Assembly (NCBI GenBank): GCA_030272585.1
Contig: BSYQ01000010.1
Span: 1,240,001 to 1,304,000 of the forward strand
Direction: 5' to 3'
Length of the DNA: 64,000 bases
Source of the DNA: Bryopsis sp. KO-2023
Lineage: Eukaryota > Chlorophyta > Ulvophyceae > Bryopsidales > Bryopsidaceae
Under the pieces are notes generated by a model. The model was not told the DNA's origin. It saw only the letters and a program-made list of their open reading frames with translations, and made no database searches. The position numbers and the translations under genes are program-made. Shown here in pieces: positions 48,021-59,745 of this stretch (the first letter of the stretch is position 1; every line of letters begins with the position of its first letter).

Positions 48021-48750
48021 TTTATTTTTGTGAGTATGAAGCTTCGTTTCAGTTCGAGGGTGTTATAGATTTTGCAAGATTTGATTGCTGGGAAGTTCAT
48101 GGATACTAGTGGGAACTTTGGTATTACCTATTCTCCAGGCCGCCTATTTAATCGGGTTGTATCGAACTGATTGTAACTCTTATCTTTGGGGTTTGTTGTC
48201 TCTTGTATTCCATTACAATGGATCAATTTGGTCGAAATCGTGCGGCGTTTCGCATGCTTGGCAGAAAACTGGGGGAAGCATATAACGGAACGTTGTGGAA
48301 CTTTGGACAACTCTTCGTGTAAAAGCGTTTAGTTCACTTCACCTTAGAAAAAAAAGAGCGTGTAACAAAGAAGTCTTCCTTGTCAACATCCCAAACAAAC
48401 AACCTGTGGGGGTGTGATAGAAAATTCCACAGCATACCTCGTACTGTCGGCTGCATCGGTGTTTAGTAATATTCCACTCGACTTCCTAGTCCAGGTGTTT
48501 GGTGATGGAGATGAGCGGGCTGGGCTTTGGAACGCTGAGGTTCCGTTTCGTGGCCCATTCCTTCCTATCCCTTCGAGCAATACCGCGGTTCGGCGGCAGC
48601 TCATCGAGTTATAATCCGCAACGTTTATTGGTGTCGTTGCGCTTGACGAAACGCAAACGGTCCGCACGACGCTTCGAAACGATTTGATACCCAGCTTTTC
48701 TGGTTCCAGATCTGTCTTGTTACGTTGCTCAGCGTCCCACAGAAGCCAAC
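48021..48750 (+). promoter_or_regulatory. Upstream region of UGPase
   Basis: No gene is recognised. It contains the promoter and 5' UTR of the UGPase gene. A pyrimidine-rich stretch and GTTGCTCAG lie shortly before the ATG at 48751. The nested gypsy elements end about 730 bp upstream of the start codon. Confidence 0.5.
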
Positions 48751-51155
48751 ATGGACAAGTTCGAGAAAAAGATGAGAGACGCCGGACTGTCGGAGTCGGC
48801 CATTAAAGCTTTCAAAGGAAACTACGAGCAGCTGACGTCTGGAGCCACTGGCCTGGTATGAAGTCTTTTGAGCTCGTGGTTGCTATTCCGAAACTCTTTA
48901 CTGGGTTCTCAAGTGGCGAAACTGAACTTTTCCAATGCGGCGCAGTTTCCTGAGAACGAGATCGCGCCCGTGGAGTCACTGCCCAACCTGGACGATATGA
49001 AACTCGAGGAAGGAATCAAGTTGGACGTGAGTATCAAGCTAGCAAGAATAGTCCTCGGAGGTGTTCTTTCCGTGCTTGCAGTGGCCACGATTCCAGCGCT
49101 GTTTTTTTGTCCTTCGTCAAGCTCATCCCGGTCAAATCCTTGAGACCGACGACTCTTGTGAGGTCGTCGTGTGAGCGCTGTTGGAGCAGTTTCTTCGACT
49201 GGTTCCCGCTGGGTGTGCGTTTTGATAGGGCGCACGTGGGGTAGCCAATTTTACTCATGATCATCACCAAGAGTGTGTGGTGCTTCCTAATGTCCAGGTG
49301 GCATGTTTTCTTTCAGGAATTGCTTGCCCAGAGCGCTGTTTTGAAGCTGAATGGTGGCTTGGGAACGTCCATGGGTCTTGAAAAGGCAAAGAGCCTGCTC
49401 CCTTTGAAGGAGGGCAAGACGTTTTTGGACTTCATTGCCAATCAAATCAAGCATACTCGGGCCACATACAAATCGGATGTCAAGTTCATCTTGATGAACA
49501 GTTTCAGTACCAGTGCAGACACAAAGGAATTCCTGTCAAAATCACATGGGGATCTCTTGAAGGAGCCCTATATTGAGCTAATGCAGAACAAATCTCCGAA
49601 GGTGGACGCTGAAACTATGGAACCTGCAACTTATGAGCCCAACCCTGATGCTGAATGGTTAGTAGTAGTCAGTGTTATCATCAACTGGTACCTGTTGAAT
49701 CGCTTGGTTGTGCCTTGTGCAAATTATCCAAGCAGGCTGAGTGAGGTTCTGACTGACACTGCTTTTTCTTTTGGTCCGCATATTGGAAATATGTAGTGGG
49801 ATCTGATGGTGTTTAATTGTATCATGTGCGAATTTTTCTGGAAGGAATATACTTTGTTGCAGAAAATGTTACCAGAACTCGTTTTGATGACGTGTTTTTG
49901 TAGGTGTCCTCCTGGTCATGGGGACATATATATTTCCTTGGTTGGGTCTGGAATGCTGGATTCGCTGATCAAAGATGGAGTGAAGTACTTGTTCGTATCT
50001 AATTCCGACAACTTGGGGGCAACCCTGGACTTGAAGTTGCTATCTTTTTTCGCAGCCTCCGATAAAGCATTCTTGATGGAGGTGAGAAGACCATGTCCAA
50101 GTGTCTGATTTCATTCATGGAAGGAGCTCTTGTTGTAAACAATGGTTTCCCCGTGAAAGTGGCAAATAACTGTTGTGGCTTTGCTCAGGTCTGCGAAAGA
50201 ACAGCATCCGACAAAAAGGGGGGGCACCTGTGTGTGCGAAAGAAGGACAATCGCATCATGTTGCGCGAGTCTGCCATGTGTCCTGACGAAGACAAGCCCC
50301 ACTTTGAAAACATCGAAAAGCACAAGTTTTTCAACACCAACAGTCTCTGGGTCAACCTCCCAAAACTGAAAGCTACGATGGAAAAAGAGGGGGGTGTGCT
50401 GCCGTTGCCAATGATTAAGAATAAGAAAACAGTCGATCCAAGGGATTCTTCGACTTCGAAGGTGTTCCAACTGGAAACGGCCATGGGGTCTGCGATCGAG
50501 TGCTTTGACGATGCAGGTAAAATACCTGGATACCTGGATGGTCATGCATGCCTGAGAATTGCACAGCTTCATCAGGAAATCCATTTCTCCTTTGAAATGG
50601 TAATAAAATGGATTGGGAACAGTTTGAACTGTTTCTTCTTTCTTTGCTTTTCATGCCAATTCCAAATCCACTGTCTTCTAGGTGCCGTTGTTGTTCCACG
50701 CTCCCGATTTGCACCGGTGAAAACTTGCAGCGACCTTTTCTCTCTGAGGTCCGATGCCTACACTGTCACTCCTGAGCACACAGTGGTGCTTGCGGGTGAA
50801 AAGGGGCCACTGGTCAAGCTGGACGACAAGTTTTACAAGCTGGTGGACAAGATGGAAGCCCTGGTCAAAGCCCCTCCTTCCATGAGAGAATGCACCTCCC
50901 TCACGGTCAAAGGAAGTATTCTTTTTGCACCAGGTTGGTTTTCTTCTTTACCCAAAGAGCTTTTGTTGCTTTTTATGCTGGATTGTTGCCCTCCTGGTCT
51001 CATCCACTTGGTGGATTTTGTCATATTCAGGTGTGCTCTTCAAGGGTGATGTGAAGCTGGAAAATGATTCATCCCAACCTGTGGAGCTTGCTGCGGGTGA
51101 ATATGTCAACACTGATCTGAACCTCACTCCGGCCAAAGTGCCTGCCACTGTGTGA
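48751..51155 (+). CDS. UGP: UTP-glucose-1-phosphate uridylyltransferase
   Basis: Seven exons: 48751-48855, 48946-49026, 49317-49657, 49904-50081, 50189-50516, 50682-50933, 51031-51155, all GT-AG, giving 469 residues, the usual length for eukaryotic UGPase. It makes UDP-glucose from UTP and glucose-1-phosphate in the cytosol, feeding cell-wall polysaccharide, glycoprotein and sucrose or glycolipid synthesis. Visible motifs are the nucleotide-binding LNGGLGTSMG, CPPGHGD (uridine site), FVSNSDNLGA, EVCERTASDKKGGHL and the C-terminal left-handed beta-helix region (SLTVKGSILFAPGVLFKGDVKL). The start MDKFEKKMRDAGLSESAI is the only ATG giving a typical N-terminus. The second exon boundary (before FPENEIAPVESLP) is the least certain. 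Confidence 0.95.
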
Positions 51156-51594
51156 TTGGATTTAAGCCAAAGAGCGCATTGCTGTGCTATGCTGTACACA
51201 TTTTGTCATTATCGAATGGAATGTAGGGGTGGAAGTCTCCTCTTATTTTTTTGGTTGGGCTGGTTCTGGATCTTTTTAAGGATTTGCACGCAGTCCCGGA
51301 GAAGGATGCGATTTGAAGCTCCGATCGGCACGCGTTTGTTTGGGTGGTGAAATGTATTGTGGGAGGTGAAATGTACTACAACTTTCCACTTTCCTTTGGA
51401 GCAGACGAACATAGACAATGATGTTCTAGCCCAGAAAGCTACACAAGAACGAAAAACAAAGTCAAACACAAAAAGAGCGGCCTGTACCCTCACACTCGAT
51501 TAGCACAAAGGCACACGAACGGTCAACCTTCTGCATGCATCCCTGCTGAAACTGAACGCTCTCGACGAATCTATCAAGGTCATTCACAATAACG
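51156..51594 (+). other. UGPase 3' UTR and ACBP promoter
   Basis: No ORF is supported. It contains the UGPase 3' UTR and the upstream region of the next gene, which starts 439 bp downstream. Confidence 0.5.
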
Positions 51595-52287
51595 ATGGTT
51601 GTCGCACAAGATCCCGCCGCCGCTGTTGCGAGGCTCCAAGCGGCTGGCAACGACGTCAGCGCTCTCAAGGAAGCTGTCGTGAACGCGATGTTCCTCATGG
51701 AATCGCCTGGGGATAACAGACAGAAGCTCAGAGGTGAAATCCCTTACCACCCTACAATATCCACAACACATTATAGAAGCTGCGAACGGGATTCGCTGGG
51801 TTCTGCTTTCCCCTCGATAGGCCAAAGTTCACATAGAATCTCAGCCTGACTTTTGCGTTTCTTGTTCCTGACAGCTGCCAAAACTAAGCTCCGGAATCTA
51901 CTGGAGGATTCATCTCGAGGCGTGTCAGTTGCGGCAGGCCATCTGCCGTCGCCACATGTCAAGGACTCTTATGATCCATCCCAATTCGATATACTTGCGG
52001 GGAAGTACGAAAAACTAAGCTGGCGAATGATTTCCAAACCTGGCGGCGCGATCGTGAAGCCAGAGGATTTCTACAGGCTGTATGGCTTGGTGATGCAGGC
52101 CAAGGAGGGTGACAACGTTGGGGAGCGACCAATGTGGGCAGAGAAGGGTGGTTTGGATTTTGAAGGGAGAGCTCGCTGGGATGCCTGGGAGGCAGTGAAG
52201 GGGATGAAGGAGGGAGAGGCGAAACTTCAGTTCGTCACAACATACCACGAGTTTTCTCCCTCCCACCTTTACAAGGACACCAGATGA
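51595..52287 (+). CDS. Acyl-CoA-binding (ACB) domain protein
   Basis: Two exons, 51595-51733 and 51875-52287 (GT-AG, phase 1), give 183 residues. The C-terminal 100 residues match the four-helix ACB fold: EDFYRLYGLVMQAKEGD, then ERPMWAEKGGLDFEGRARWDAW and EAVKGMKEGEAKLQFV. The Tyr and Lys-rich positions (YGLVMQAKEG, KWDAW-type ARWDAW) are those that contact acyl-CoA. The N-terminal 75 residues (MVVAQDPAAAVARLQAAG) form a helical extension without a signal peptide, unlike the roughly 90-residue canonical ACBP. It probably binds long-chain acyl-CoA esters in the cytosol. The insert MWAEKGG between ERP and LDFEG lengthens the loop between helices. Confidence 0.8.
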
Positions 52288-53984
52288 GGAAATGAATGAG
52301 CACCGTCGTAACACTTCTTGGCTGGCCTCTGCTCTTCGCGAGTCAGACTGGGATTAGAAAAACTCGGGGCCTTCTCGGGGCTTCGTAGAGTTTTTCAGCC
52401 ACGGAACTGCATTAATTTTAGATGTTTGGCCAAGAGAAATCGCTTGTGAAGACAGCACCTGACGATTGATCTATCAGCGAAACCGAGAATGTAAAATGCC
52501 TTCTTGACATTCGTTCTGAACATACTAGCAGTTTGGTCACAGGAACGATGAACAATCAACTTTCTCCAGGCCATCATGTCATTATTCTTCCAGACAAGAA
52601 GGAACAAATACACAAGCTTACACCCCAAATGACATCTTTCTGACGAATAACAGGTGTTGGTGGCAAACCAGCCACATCCACCCATTCCCCGTTTAAAAAG
52701 CAAATATCGTTTCAGATGAGTGTGAGAAATCAACCCAATCCATGAATTCTGCTATCAAGTTGAAACCGCAAAATTCAAAGCTGAATCCCGGCAAACTGTC
52801 CCCAAATCATTCACCGACTCCATCCAGCTGGACGAAAATACAACACCTTTCAGTTTTCTTTCTTTTTTCTTTCCTTTTTTCATTCCTGCCTGAATTTTCG
52901 CACAGGATAAAAATATCTAAAAGCACACTCAGCTCTTGAGCTCAGTCTCTTATTCACCACGAGTAAATGAGGAAGTCGAAAACAAAGCTACCCCACCCTT
53001 GCACACGCAGGTGCCCTTTCATCGTCAACTTCCTCCCCCACTCCCAAAACGTTCAGTAAACCACCTGCTCTTCTTTTCATGCTTTTTAAAAGATGCAACA
53101 ATGTTGAATTTGACTGAGCCCTTCCGGTGTCTGTGAATAACACGTCCAGGATAGGGCTAATCCATGTAAACGAAACCAAAAAGCAGGATATAAATTGATC
53201 AAGCACCACCCCGCAATACCTCTCAATACCAGATTGCGTCCCAATGTTATCCTGATGACCCTTGCGATAACGACCATCGGACAAGAGGTCAAAACTGGGA
53301 AAAGGAGGAAATTTTCATTTCAACCCCCTCCCCTCCTGCTATCTCTTTTCTCTTGTGTTTTCTCACCTTAGTATGCCAGCCCCCTAAAAAGTGAGGATTC
53401 TCCCCCCACGTCCACACATCTCTTTTTATTTCCACTAGTGTCCCAGAAAAGCCTTTCATGAAGTCAGCATTCTTATTCAGCTTACAGAAGAAAAAAAAAC
53501 GCCTCAATCTATGCATGGGCATTGCTTCTCTCTCACAAGAAAATACATAGGAGATACCATTGATGCACAGAGCCGATATTATTCAACTAGAAAACCAGAC
53601 TAAAAAATTTAAATTTTTTTTTTCCTCCCCGTGAAAGAAATGACAACCTTGTGAAACAGAACGTGAATTCGATAATGTACACACAAGCTCTTGACTGTTT
53701 TCTTGTTTGCCTTTTGTTCTATTTCCCATCCTTCTCCATTTTCACTTTCTCTCTTGCCATTTCCCCCAATAATTCGGCTCTCCGTTAACAAAAAACTGCA
53801 TCCACCTTTTCCTACAAAGGCTCAGAACCTCTTGGAAGTGTTCAAGACAAACCAAACTGAGTCTTTCAAGGTGAAAGGAAATGTCTCCAGCTGTGGTGTT
53901 GCTAAGCTCCGCTTGATATTCTAGTCACCCTATCTGATTTGCTCAGGTGATGGAAGTTCAAATTGTACCATACAAGCTCTAATT
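52288..53984. other. Intergenic, no gene seen
   Basis: About 1.7 kb between the convergent ACBP (+) and kinase (-) genes. AT-rich with TTTC-rich runs near 52855-52885 and 53700-53760. Short ORFs have no recognisable motif. 3' UTRs of both genes are expected here. Confidence 0.5.
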
Positions 53985-56900
53985 TCAGGTGGACTCTTTA
54001 TTTACCAGCGAGTGGGCCAGCATCGTGTCAAGAGTATCCAATAGTGCCCGGAAAGTCAACCTGCAACAAGCAGCACAGCAATGAAAGTCACCGGACAGAT
54101 TGTAAGACTCTCTTTCTTAGACAGATCACTGGCCAAGAAGCAACTGATCAGCTTCATTTCTTTTGGGGGCATACCTATTCTGAGGCTCATGACACCAGCA
54201 CTGCTCTATCAAAGCCTTATGTTCGTCTGGAACCCAACTAGGAATCTCGGGTCTTTTCTTCTCAAGGACAACTTTCCGCATGACTTCCATTTGCATCATA
54301 TTCCTGAAAGGCAATTCTCCCGCCACCATTTCCCACAAGATCATCCCAAAGGAATACACATCTGCCTTCAAGGAAAGATGTCCCTGCATCAACACCTCGG
54401 GTGGCATATGTGTGACAGTTCCGAAGGAAGAAGTGGACAAGTGGGATCGGTCGGAAATCATTTGGCGGCTCAGACCAAAATCGGCCACCTGAGAGGGATG
54501 CACACAATCATCTTGGAATCGTGGCCAGAAAAAACACCAGCAAATATGAAGGACCCTCCACTGAACACGCAGGTCGAACAAGGTAAAAAAGCATAATGAA
54601 AAATTCATGAAAGAACACACCTTGGCAACGTAACCTCTTGGATCGGTGGCACTTCTCTGGAGGAGGACGTTGCTGCTTTTCAAGTCGCCGTGAATCACCT
54701 TATTGTCGTGCAGATATTTCATGCCCCGCGCAATGTCTTGTGCCGTTCGATAGATATGGCTCTGAAAAAAAAATGAAATCAAGATGAACATTCAAATGAA
54801 CAGTTGAACACTTTTCTGTTGTTCACTAACAGATAGACAGACAGACAGACAGACACCGTGGCCTGTCCACTCATGCATGCAAAAATCTAATTTAACCAGT
54901 ACATACATGCACATGGATTCATTCATGCAAATAGTATTCAGTTCAACACGCAACACTCCTTGCGAGCAATACCATGCAGAAGTCCATGGACAAGATATTG
55001 AACAGCCCCGCCTGCAGAGATTCCAAAAGACTCCCCTTGTCGCAGAATTCTTGAACCAGCCATGTTTCTCTGTACAGCCCAGGAGTTTGATATCGGCTTC
55101 GCAAGGACATCATGCTGGAGTCTGACAGCAAAACTGAGGCTGTCAGGGACGTGTCTGATGAGGTGGAGGTGTTCCCTTCCAGAAACTTCCTTTGGTTCTT
55201 CGAGTAAGACTCCAAAACGAAAGAATGTCGGTCTTCATCAGACTTATCAGCCAGCTTTGTTTTGAGAGCACTGTCATCTTGCCCATCCTGCTCCTGCACC
55301 ACCCAAATCAGCTCAAAATCAGTTTTCTGCACATCAATTCAGTCATTTTTTCATTTCCCTCAGTACATTTATACTGCGCCCCATATGTGGCTTTAAAGAT
55401 CAATGAACGCATCCTCAGGGATGAAAATGACAGAGAGATATGGCAGCATACCGTTGCTCCGGACGAGTCGGCGCCTGCGCTGTGCACTGTCCTTGTGACA
55501 TAATGGTATCCTTGAACCAAGTGGGGATGTCTCAGCATAGTGCTCAGAACGGCCTCCCATTCGATACTGGCCTCCACATCACCACCTCGGTGCAAGATGA
55601 CTTTCACTGCTACATTGGCTCCATTCCACGTGGCTCGATACACACGAGCAAAACCACCAACACCCATCAATGCACCTAAATGTCGCCAGATAGAGGAAGG
55701 ACACAGATTTTAAACACTCATCTATCAAATTTGTGTGTAGTTTGTGACAGTGATATGGTTTGAAGTCCCTCCTCCTTTCGACAAATGTACAAGAACAGAC
55801 TGAATATGAAATTCAACAAATCGACAACAATACAAAAAAGATTTTGTTTTCCCTGGCTGCCTCTTCAACAGAGAGGTCTACCTAAGGTGACGTCCCCTAG
55901 CAGCTCTGCTGCAACTTCTTGATGCTCCTTGATGACTCTCTCTTCTTGGCGGATGCCCCCTGGGCGGGACAGTGCATACAGCTGCAGTTTATATCTCTTG
56001 TAGCAATACCATGCAAAAGCAGATCCCATTGCCACCAGGGCAACAGTCCCCACCAGAATGTACACGGCAATCATCACACTGGCAGTCAGAACCCTGCAGA
56101 CATACCAAACACTGCATCAGTCTGGATGGGACCAATTTCACAGCTGAAGGAATGGATGCAAATAGCTAGGGAAAGTGACATCTCGTTAAAAGTCGCCAAG
56201 GACCGTGGTTCCATGTCCGACGAATGTGCCCTATGCCGGTCGCTCGCGTAACCCTAAACCCTAAACCCTAAACCAACCCTCCCCATGTCGCACATAGGAA
56301 CCGTCTCTGGCGACTTTTAACAGCTTCTGGGAAAGTGCATTAAAGAAGGCACAAATGCACCAGCCCGCAACAATGTTTCACTTGCCCTGTTGCATTTATG
56401 AGTAGGACACGCACCCGTGGTTTCTATTGGAGTCCAATCTATCATTCGCTGTCTTGGTGACTTCGTTTTGGGCAGTCGATCTTTGAGCCAACCTTGTCTC
56501 CCGTCTGGTAAGAAGCTTCTTCCTGTACATATAAACACAGAGACACATTTTAAGACATATTCCAGTTTTCATTTTCACTTCTTCTTCGGTAGAAAGCACC
56601 ACATATCTAGTATGCTTGGAAATTCAGTCCTCATTGTGCTGATATAACTAACACCCAGAAAGGGCATTACCTGTCTAAATTGTCCGCCACCAGCAACATG
56701 TTTCTTGCCAGGAATACGCCATTCCCTGTTCTTGATGCATTCCTTGGGGGCAAATCTTTGAGAGATATTTCCTGGACCCCCTGCTTTATGTACAGCGCAC
56801 CATCCTTGCAAGTCACCCCCGCGAGTTGCTGGCATCTAGAATTCCTAAGAAGTTCTACTGTCGTGAAATTTGCAAAAGGATCGCTCAACCATGGGGGCCC

Positions 56901-59096
56901 AGGCAATGCCCGAAAGCTTCTGAGATACCCATAATCCAATAGCCCCGTCCTACAGACAAAAACAGCAAGGTTCAAACTACATGCATGGGAAACTGTGGCC
57001 GGATCAGAGAAATGGCAACAAGAATCTAAAGTAATAATAATAACGCAGATAATGCAATAACGAGGTAACAATTGAGACGGTCCCAAGGGGCACTAGGAGA
57101 ACCCAGGCATGTCGAAAAAGTATATCAGCACAATATTCATCACTGACCTTTTTGGCTCTATGGCCATCTGAGCTAACAAGTCCACGAAGATTATTGTCGT
57201 ATTATCTTGCCAGGTGAAAAATGGAACGTAGTGCAGATTCTCTCCATTTCTTGACACCCTTGTGAAGTTCATCCATTCCAGGTGCAGCATAGATCCAACC
57301 CCCAGTCTGACCCTATCAGACATGTAGTCAAAATCCACTTTCATAGCCACTGGAGCTTGTGGGTGTGTGGTGATGCTGAAGTCCCGGTCAAGAACTACCT
57401 GAGATTTATCTGACCATCGCTTTTCAGACATGTCTAAATTGGCAGTGAGGTGTACCCCTGTGACTGACTCATTCCCCATGGCTCTTTTCAACTCAGTCTC
57501 CGAATGCACAGATACAACCCCTGCCTCCCGGAATACGATTTCCTCCTCCGATTCCACCGTGTACTTATTCTCGCCGAAGCACATCAAAAATGACTGCATT
57601 GCCATGATAAAACCAGTGTCTGCACGCGGACCTGCTTTTCGTCCAGCCACTGCACCCTGCTGGCTGAAAGCCTTTTTCGGTTCCAAATACAGATCATCCA
57701 CTGAAATGACAACATCGCAAGGTCCATCGGCAAGATCCCCCCCGCAGACTTCACCTTCCACCACTTCCAAACTTGGTACCAGCTCTTTTGGTCCAAGAGA
57801 GATGCTCGACCTTGCGATCGACTGAAGGTGTTTTTTCCCACGTTCACCGTCCATGTAGCCCGGTGTTCGAACGACCACTCTATCCAGAAGCACCCTCGAC
57901 CCCATGTCGACATCGAAAAAGGGCATCCTCCCTGTTCTTCCAAAGCGAGTGCTCCGGTCAAAAAAAAGATCCTCCAGAATGAGGGTCGTCCTGTTCACGA
58001 CATGCAGTCCTCCTTCAAGAAAATTGAAATCAACGACAACGGTGGCAGATTTCTTCAAGGTCAGGGGATGGCCTCGAATCCTGACGTTGTGCCCCAGAAG
58101 TAACTTCTTCCGAACAACGCCTTCCCTGTTCGGCCATGCTGACATTTTAAAAGCCAGGTCCTTCCACACGTTAATCACCGTGACCTCAGGGTCGTTCAGC
58201 TCCAAGCCTAAATCAACCAAACTCTGCACCACCACAGTTTTCTCTCCGGATATGTCTTGTGAGCTTTTGGGTTTCCCTTTCTCCACATCAACCACACTCA
58301 AGAAGGAGTTTCGATGGATCAACACAGCAGGCCACTGGTGATTCCCAGCCTTGTATAGAACAAGAATCACATTTGCAAAATCTTCCAAGTATATCGCCCC
58401 CGACGGGCATTCCCTTCCACTCAGCTTGACACACTCCTCGCTCGGTTGATTGAATATCCTCATTTTTTGAGTCCCATTTTGTAGCTCAGGAAAGGGTTCC
58501 ACGTCTGGCCTTGGCAGTCCATCCAAAGTTTCCAGCCGTCCCAGAGACCTCCTCAAGTCCACTGCCACCTCAGCAATGACATTGTCGTACACTATGTAGC
58601 TGCCTGGCGCCAACCCGAAAAAGTCCAACGCCAGTTGCTCCTCTGGGTCTCTGGCCCCACGCACGAACTCCAGCCCCCTGAGCGTCAGGATATCCCCTTC
58701 AGCCACCCCAAGCCGCAGCCGCATGAAGTCAAGGTCTACCACAGGTCGCCAGGTTAATTCCGGGGCCTTTTCAATCGTCACGTTTCTTCCCAAAGTGAGG
58801 AGAAAGTCCCGGAGTCCCACGGCGCCATCGTCTCCAGGCCAGACGTCTGGTCTCAGCGACAGGTTTTGGAAAACATGTATGGTCGTGACGTTCCGCTCTA
58901 GACAAGCTTCCCACAGTTCCAGCGAAGAGCCCACGCGAACGACTCGACTGCAGCCAACCGTCCACGAATTGAACAGCAGGATGAAAGTTATTGGGATCAA
59001 GTACACCCACGCGGGCCGCTGCCGATGGGTCTGTTTTGCTTGGTCCATACAGACGAGTTCAGAACCACGGTATCCAACCCTCCCGCAACGCTGCAA
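53985..59096 (-). CDS. Receptor-like TKL protein kinase with three extracellular repeats
   Basis: Eight exons (59096-57148, 56949-56671, 56093-55882, 55675-55452, 55326-54973, 54761-54621, 54488-54175, 54060-53985), all GT-AG and phase-consistent, give 1,182 residues. A signal-anchor helix (VYLIPITFILLFNSW) lies at about 31-45, so Met17 is an alternative start. The ectodomain has three similar segments of about 90-110 residues (about 58-145, 300-395 and 545-640) with patterns such as NVTIEK...VVDLDFMRLRLG...LTLRGLEF. A transmembrane helix (VYILVGTVALVAMGSAFAWYCY) lies near 750. The kinase domain has the Gly loop MGVGGFARV, VAVKV, HGDLKSSN, VADFGLSR, MPPEVL and CW...R near the end. The HRD motif reads HGD. 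It is a candidate cell-surface Ser/Thr (TKL) receptor. Confidence 0.9.
54831..54858. repeat. (GACA)n microsatellite in kinase intron
   Basis: A short run of GACA units in the intron between exons ending 54973 and starting 54761. Confidence 0.8.
56185..56321. mobile_element. 137-bp inverted-repeat element with telomere-like core
   Basis: Perfect 14-bp ends GTTAAAAGTCGCCA (56185-56198) and its inverse (56308-56321) extend into imperfect inverse similarity (GGTTCC and ATGT.CGAC). The centre has CCCTAAA x3 (56250-56274). It lies in the kinase intron 56094-56670. Its small size and inverted ends resemble a MITE. The TTAA at each end could be the target duplication, but no autonomous partner is visible. 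Confidence 0.65.
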
Positions 59097-59745
59097 CTAC
59101 ACTGCAAATAAATAGCCCCCCACTTGACGATTTCTTTCACGACATCAAAACCAAACTTTCAGCCTCGTGTTTTGCACGAGACTCTTTGCAGCCCCACTCT
59201 CTGTACGTTTTCTTGGCTTGCTCAATACATCAGGGCAAACGCCCTTATTCCTGCTGTATTTCCCGACCCTCCGCGATATATCGATCCCCAGGCCTACAAA
59301 ACGACGTCGAGAAAAACGTGGTTCTGAGGAGACAGCAGGTGAAAAAGTTCAAGAGATAGTGTTCCGGAGTCTTGAGCGCGAACGAAACACTTCCGAAAGT
59401 CGCAAACCGCAGAAGCCGCAGGCCAGCCTGACGGACGGGACGGATGACAGGAATTGCTGTAGTACTTCGTCATGACTCCTTCTTCAGAGATTGTTCTTTG
59501 TGTGACAATGTCCAGAAATTCACAGGCCGTCCCCGCTCAGCTTCAGATTTTTTGCCATTTTTGTTGCACGTCACAATGAAAGCAAAGAACACTACAATTT
59601 GTATCAGATTTTTTTTTGTGCTGGCGTAGAATAGAATTGAGGCTCCCCTTGTCATTACAATTCTTATTACATCCAAAGAGACACACACCCACACTCTCTC
59701 CAGGAAAAGTCTGATTCGCAAGCCAACCCAAAGGCTATCCACCTT
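59097..59745. other. Kinase upstream region and YIF1 3' UTR
   Basis: No gene recognised. It serves as promoter of the minus-strand kinase and the 3' end of the minus-strand YIF1 gene. Confidence 0.5.

Noticed and set aside
52395-52733. 112-residue minus-strand protein
   Set aside because: No motif, no neighbouring homology and unusual composition; probably 3' UTR or intergenic sequence.
56250-56274. Chromosome end or ancient telomere fusion
   Set aside because: Only three telomeric units occur, enclosed by inverted repeats inside an intron of an intact gene.
56317-56538. Extra kinase exon
   Set aside because: The flanking exons join in phase without it, and neither frame gives a recognisable sequence.
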